Shown here in pieces: positions 6,001 to 6,699 of a stretch of 6,699 nucleotides of DNA. Made by a program: the position numbers and the translations under genes. Position 1 is the stretch's first letter. Every line of letters begins with the position of its first letter. Source of the DNA: Candidatus Bathyarchaeota archaeon (GTDB lineage Archaea; Thermoproteota; Bathyarchaeia; TCS64); the NCBI GenBank assembly GCA_014730055.1, contig WJIV01000199.1, positions 1 to 6,699 of the forward strand, written 5' to 3'. Under the pieces are notes generated by a model that saw nothing but the letters and a program-made list of their open reading frames with translations, did no database searches and was not told where the DNA came from.

Positions 6001-6362
6001 CGGAAGAGGTTGAACTCGAATACGTGTCAAGGGAAGACTATTCTGTTATCGAGGATTATAACCTTCTCGTAGGTGTAAACACCGTAATAACGGAGGAACT
6101 TGAATCTCAAGGACTGGCACGAGATATCGTTCGTCGTATCCAAGCTTTACGTAAAGAGGCTGATTTTGACATAGACGATCACATAATTACATACTATGAC
6201 GGGGATGAAGATATACTTGAAGTCTTCAGGGAAGAGGGTGATTATATCAAAGAGGAGACCCTCAGTGATGAGCTAAAGGAAAGTACTCCTCCTTCATGTG
6301 CTACAGTCGAAGAATACGAGATAAACGACCAATGGATTATGATCGGCATCTTGAGGAAGTAA
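3024..6362 (+). CDS. ileS: Isoleucyl-tRNA synthetase, GXHH-signature subtype
   Basis: A complete 1112-residue class Ia synthetase that charges tRNA-Ile with isoleucine in the cytoplasm. Domains in order: catalytic N-half with the HIGH-type block PMGVHHAWGRTYKD (56-69); an insertion of about 45 residues (148-194) before SYYTFSDENNYMIW; the CP1 editing domain with WTTTPWTL (271-278) and GTGIVHIAPGAGKEDL (367-382), where His372 and Asp381 match the catalytic pair of the E. coli editing site; SKKRYYGLALPIW (518-530); FPGQFRNWF (624-632); and the KMSKS-type loop EMHKS (664-668). An anticodon-binding helical domain follows (about 745-840, with KWYVRRSRRRFW), then a DUF5915-like C-terminal region (about 865-1112) typical of type 2 (eukaryote-like) IleRS. 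Cys pairs 230/233 with 444/447 and 532/534 with 574/577 should bind two zinc ions, as in T. thermophilus IleRS. The GVHH signature swaps positions 1 and 3 of HXGH. Sequence style recalls certain bacterial IleRS more than ordinary archaeal ones, so transfer is possible. Confidence 0.95.
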   Translation: MSYKPLDSKVDIPKLEQEIQEFWDKTDAYWQRVEIQENEDRPHWCFIDGPITANNPMGVHHAWGRTYKDLFARYRFMRGYEVRNQNGFDCQGLWVEVEVEKELGFESKRDIEDYGLAEFVKKCKQRVLNYSAIQTEQSIRLGMWTDWNPPDELRKLAEALENPMEETTYDGSQGPVTGSAEWIVGNLGMPTLGGSYYTFSDENNYMIWKALKSCHERGWIYKGSDAMPWCPRCSTGISQHEIVTEGYREITHISVYVLFRLKEEEGALLIWTTTPWTLTSNVAAAVHPELDYVKVKYRDEILYLSKGTLKSAIPDQKNVEILKEFKGEEMEGWKYKGPYDELPLIKELGVPESHRVIMWDEVGEEEGTGIVHIAPGAGKEDLMLGKMYDLPAPAPLDDFGVIVDGFGWLSGTHVYNSAEPIFEDLRNKDLLYRTQKYTHRYPVCWRCGSELVFRHVSEWFIDMGEKLDKDYEDVSKVEKDQNLRYQIMDSASDVRWIPSFGLKRELDWLRNMDDWMISKKRYYGLALPIWTCECGWFDVIGSKEELQDRAVEGWEKFEGHSPHRPFIDEVKIRCEKCGEVATRIPDVGNPWLDAGIVAYSTLQYRQDREYWEKWFPADFITESFPGQFRNWFYAMLAESTIIERRTPFKTCLGHGQVLAEDGREMHKSWGNAIWFDDAAETMGADIMRWIYSQSKPENNVLFGFSKANEVRRLFVMTLLNVYNFFYQYATLDNWIPEEKPQELSPLDRWILSKLNNTLIEVTEYLDNYDSYNACHEIDRFVDVLSKWYVRRSRRRFWKTEADDEKKAAYSTLYKCLKTVYFMMAPIIPFLTEALYQRMIRPVEPEAPDSIHHCNWPEPDTNLIDEELMAEMELAMNISSLGRAARNQANIKLRQPLKEAVAIVPEEDLARLDKVSSLVKEELNVKNLRFSTDKSILQKLTANPIPSKLGRKHGRLFPKVADAINELDSTQARQLQKGKVITVEIEGGFLDVLPEEVELEYVSREDYSVIEDYNLLVGVNTVITEELESQGLARDIVRRIQALRKEADFDIDDHIITYYDGDEDILEVFREEGDYIKEETLSDELKESTPPSCATVEEYEINDQWIMIGILRK
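5227..5249 (+). repeat. Perfect 9-bp inverted repeat inside ileS
   Basis: TTCCTGAGG (5227-5235) and CCTCAGGAA (5241-5249) are exact reverse complements around the five-base loop AAAAG. The stem encodes part of IPEEKPQEL (residues 735-743), the linker between the catalytic core and the anticodon-binding domain. In mRNA it would be the most stable hairpin I noticed in the window. It might slow the ribosome between domains, or may be chance. Confidence 0.4.
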
Positions 6363-6387
6363 ACTATTCACTTAATCTGATAATTAT

Positions 6388-6648
6388 TCATCTTTTTTTT
6401 ATCGAGTATTTTACAATAGCCCCATTCTGGGTTTCTTCTATCTTTTCAATCTCAGAATTAAGCCCTGTTGTATCCAAAAGAACGTACAGGAAATCCTCGA
6501 AATAGTCGTAGAATCCGCAGGTTCTGCAAAAGTGACCGGTGAACTCCAAGGTTAAACTATCCTGATCTTGCTCAAGCAGTTTACCAACGATAAGTGGATC
6601 CCTATACTTGTTGAACTCCTTTATGGCCTCGTCAATATGCTTCATCAT
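6388..6648 (-). CDS. Small conserved-looking protein with a CxxC motif, function unknown
   Basis: I do not recognise this 86-residue protein with certainty. It starts with a helical, charged segment (HIDEAIKEFNKYRDPLI, 4-20), continues with a probable beta strand (SLTLEFTGHF, 31-40) leading into CRTCGFYDYFEDFLYVLL (41-58), then a helix and a final strand (NGAIVKYSIKK). The C41-R-T-C44-G turn after a strand, followed by an aromatic/acidic helix, could be a metal knuckle or a redox CxxC, but only one Cys pair is present, so metal binding would need a dimer or other ligands. No signal peptide or membrane helix is evident. The frame looks real: balanced composition, a compact alpha/beta pattern, no competing gene, and a TATA-like element upstream. 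Two ATGs in tandem (6646-6648 and 6643-6645) make the exact start uncertain by one residue. It converges with ileS across 25 bases. Confidence 0.7.
   Translation of the reverse strand: MMKHIDEAIKEFNKYRDPLIVGKLLEQDQDSLTLEFTGHFCRTCGFYDYFEDFLYVLLDTTGLNSEIEKIEETQNGAIVKYSIKKR
6393..6400 (+). terminator. T8 tract, probable ileS terminator, inside the convergent gene's last codons
   Basis: Eight T's begin 30 bases after the ileS stop, a typical archaeal T-tract terminator. On the other strand the same bases make up the last Lys-Lys-Arg codons (AAA AAA AGA) of the convergent small gene, so the terminator overlaps coding sequence. No matching T-tract is seen for the - strand gene in the 25-base gap (6363-6387), so its transcripts may run into ileS as antisense. 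Confidence 0.55.
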
Positions 6649-6668
6649 GCTAAATCTAAGGAGCCTTG

Positions 6669-6677
6669 GTATTTAGT
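6669..6677 (-). promoter_or_regulatory. TATA-like element of the small CxxC gene
   Basis: On the minus strand ACTAAATAC is centred about 25 bases before the ATG at 6648, which would put transcription start at or within a base or two of the start codon. No ribosome-binding sequence lies in between, which fits a leaderless mRNA. Confidence 0.4.
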
Positions 6678-6699
6678 CTAACTGCCATTCATGTTCTAA

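Noticed and set aside
3024..6362. ValRS or LeuRS identity, or an intein in the large synthetase
   Set aside because: The WTTTPWTL editing block, two zinc sites and the DUF5915-like end point to IleRS; the reading frame shows no intein splice motifs, and the core insertion is far too short to be one.
6296..6505. Plus-strand open frame running from the ileS end across the small gene
   Set aside because: It overlaps the end of ileS in another frame and is opposite the better-supported small CxxC gene; its sequence looks like translated T-rich DNA.

Overview
The window reads as a piece of an archaeal chromosome. The best evidence is a tight three-gene cluster near the left end: a DUF106 (Oxa1/EMC3-like) membrane protein, an archaeal-type cytidylate kinase, and ribosomal protein L14e. 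L14e exists only in archaea and eukaryotes, and the trio is part of a conserved archaeal gene neighbourhood. Promoters are archaeal in style, with T/A-rich TATA boxes about 25-35 bases before the start codons and little or no leader. Base composition is moderate, and TTG starts are used more than once. The sequence suggests an uncultured euryarchaeote, but the exact lineage cannot be fixed from what I can see.

Layout: (1) 1-297 (+) is the C-terminal end of glycine dehydrogenase subunit 2 (gcvPB), cut by the window edge. (2) 339-1623 (+) is the DUF106 / cmk / rpl14e operon, with a TATA box just after gcvPB. (3) 1624-1670 is a short AT-rich convergent spacer with a perfect 8-bp inverted repeat and T-tracts for both strands, probably a two-way terminator. 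(4) 1671-2825 (-) is a class V PLP-dependent aminotransferase of the alanine-glyoxylate/serine-pyruvate/aspartate group. (5) 2826-3023 is a divergent promoter region. It contains a perfect 7-bp inverted repeat whose arms flank the TATA box of the next gene. (6) 3024-6362 (+) is a large isoleucyl-tRNA synthetase, and the most interesting gene here. (7) 6388-6648 (-) is a small CxxC protein of unknown function that converges on it.

The genes are mostly central housekeeping: translation (L14e, IleRS), nucleotide metabolism (CMP kinase), membrane protein insertion (DUF106) and amino-acid/one-carbon metabolism (GcvPB, the aminotransferase). I see no mobile element, CRISPR array, tRNA or rRNA, and no clear undescribed multi-gene system. 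The main unusual point is the IleRS. Its HIGH signature is the swapped GXHH form (Gly-Val-His-His), its KMSKS loop reads EMHKS, and its catalytic core carries an insertion of about 45 residues. In bacteria the GXHH form has been linked to very strong mupirocin resistance. The CMP kinase also departs from the textbook P-loop, with Arg at the Walker A Lys position.
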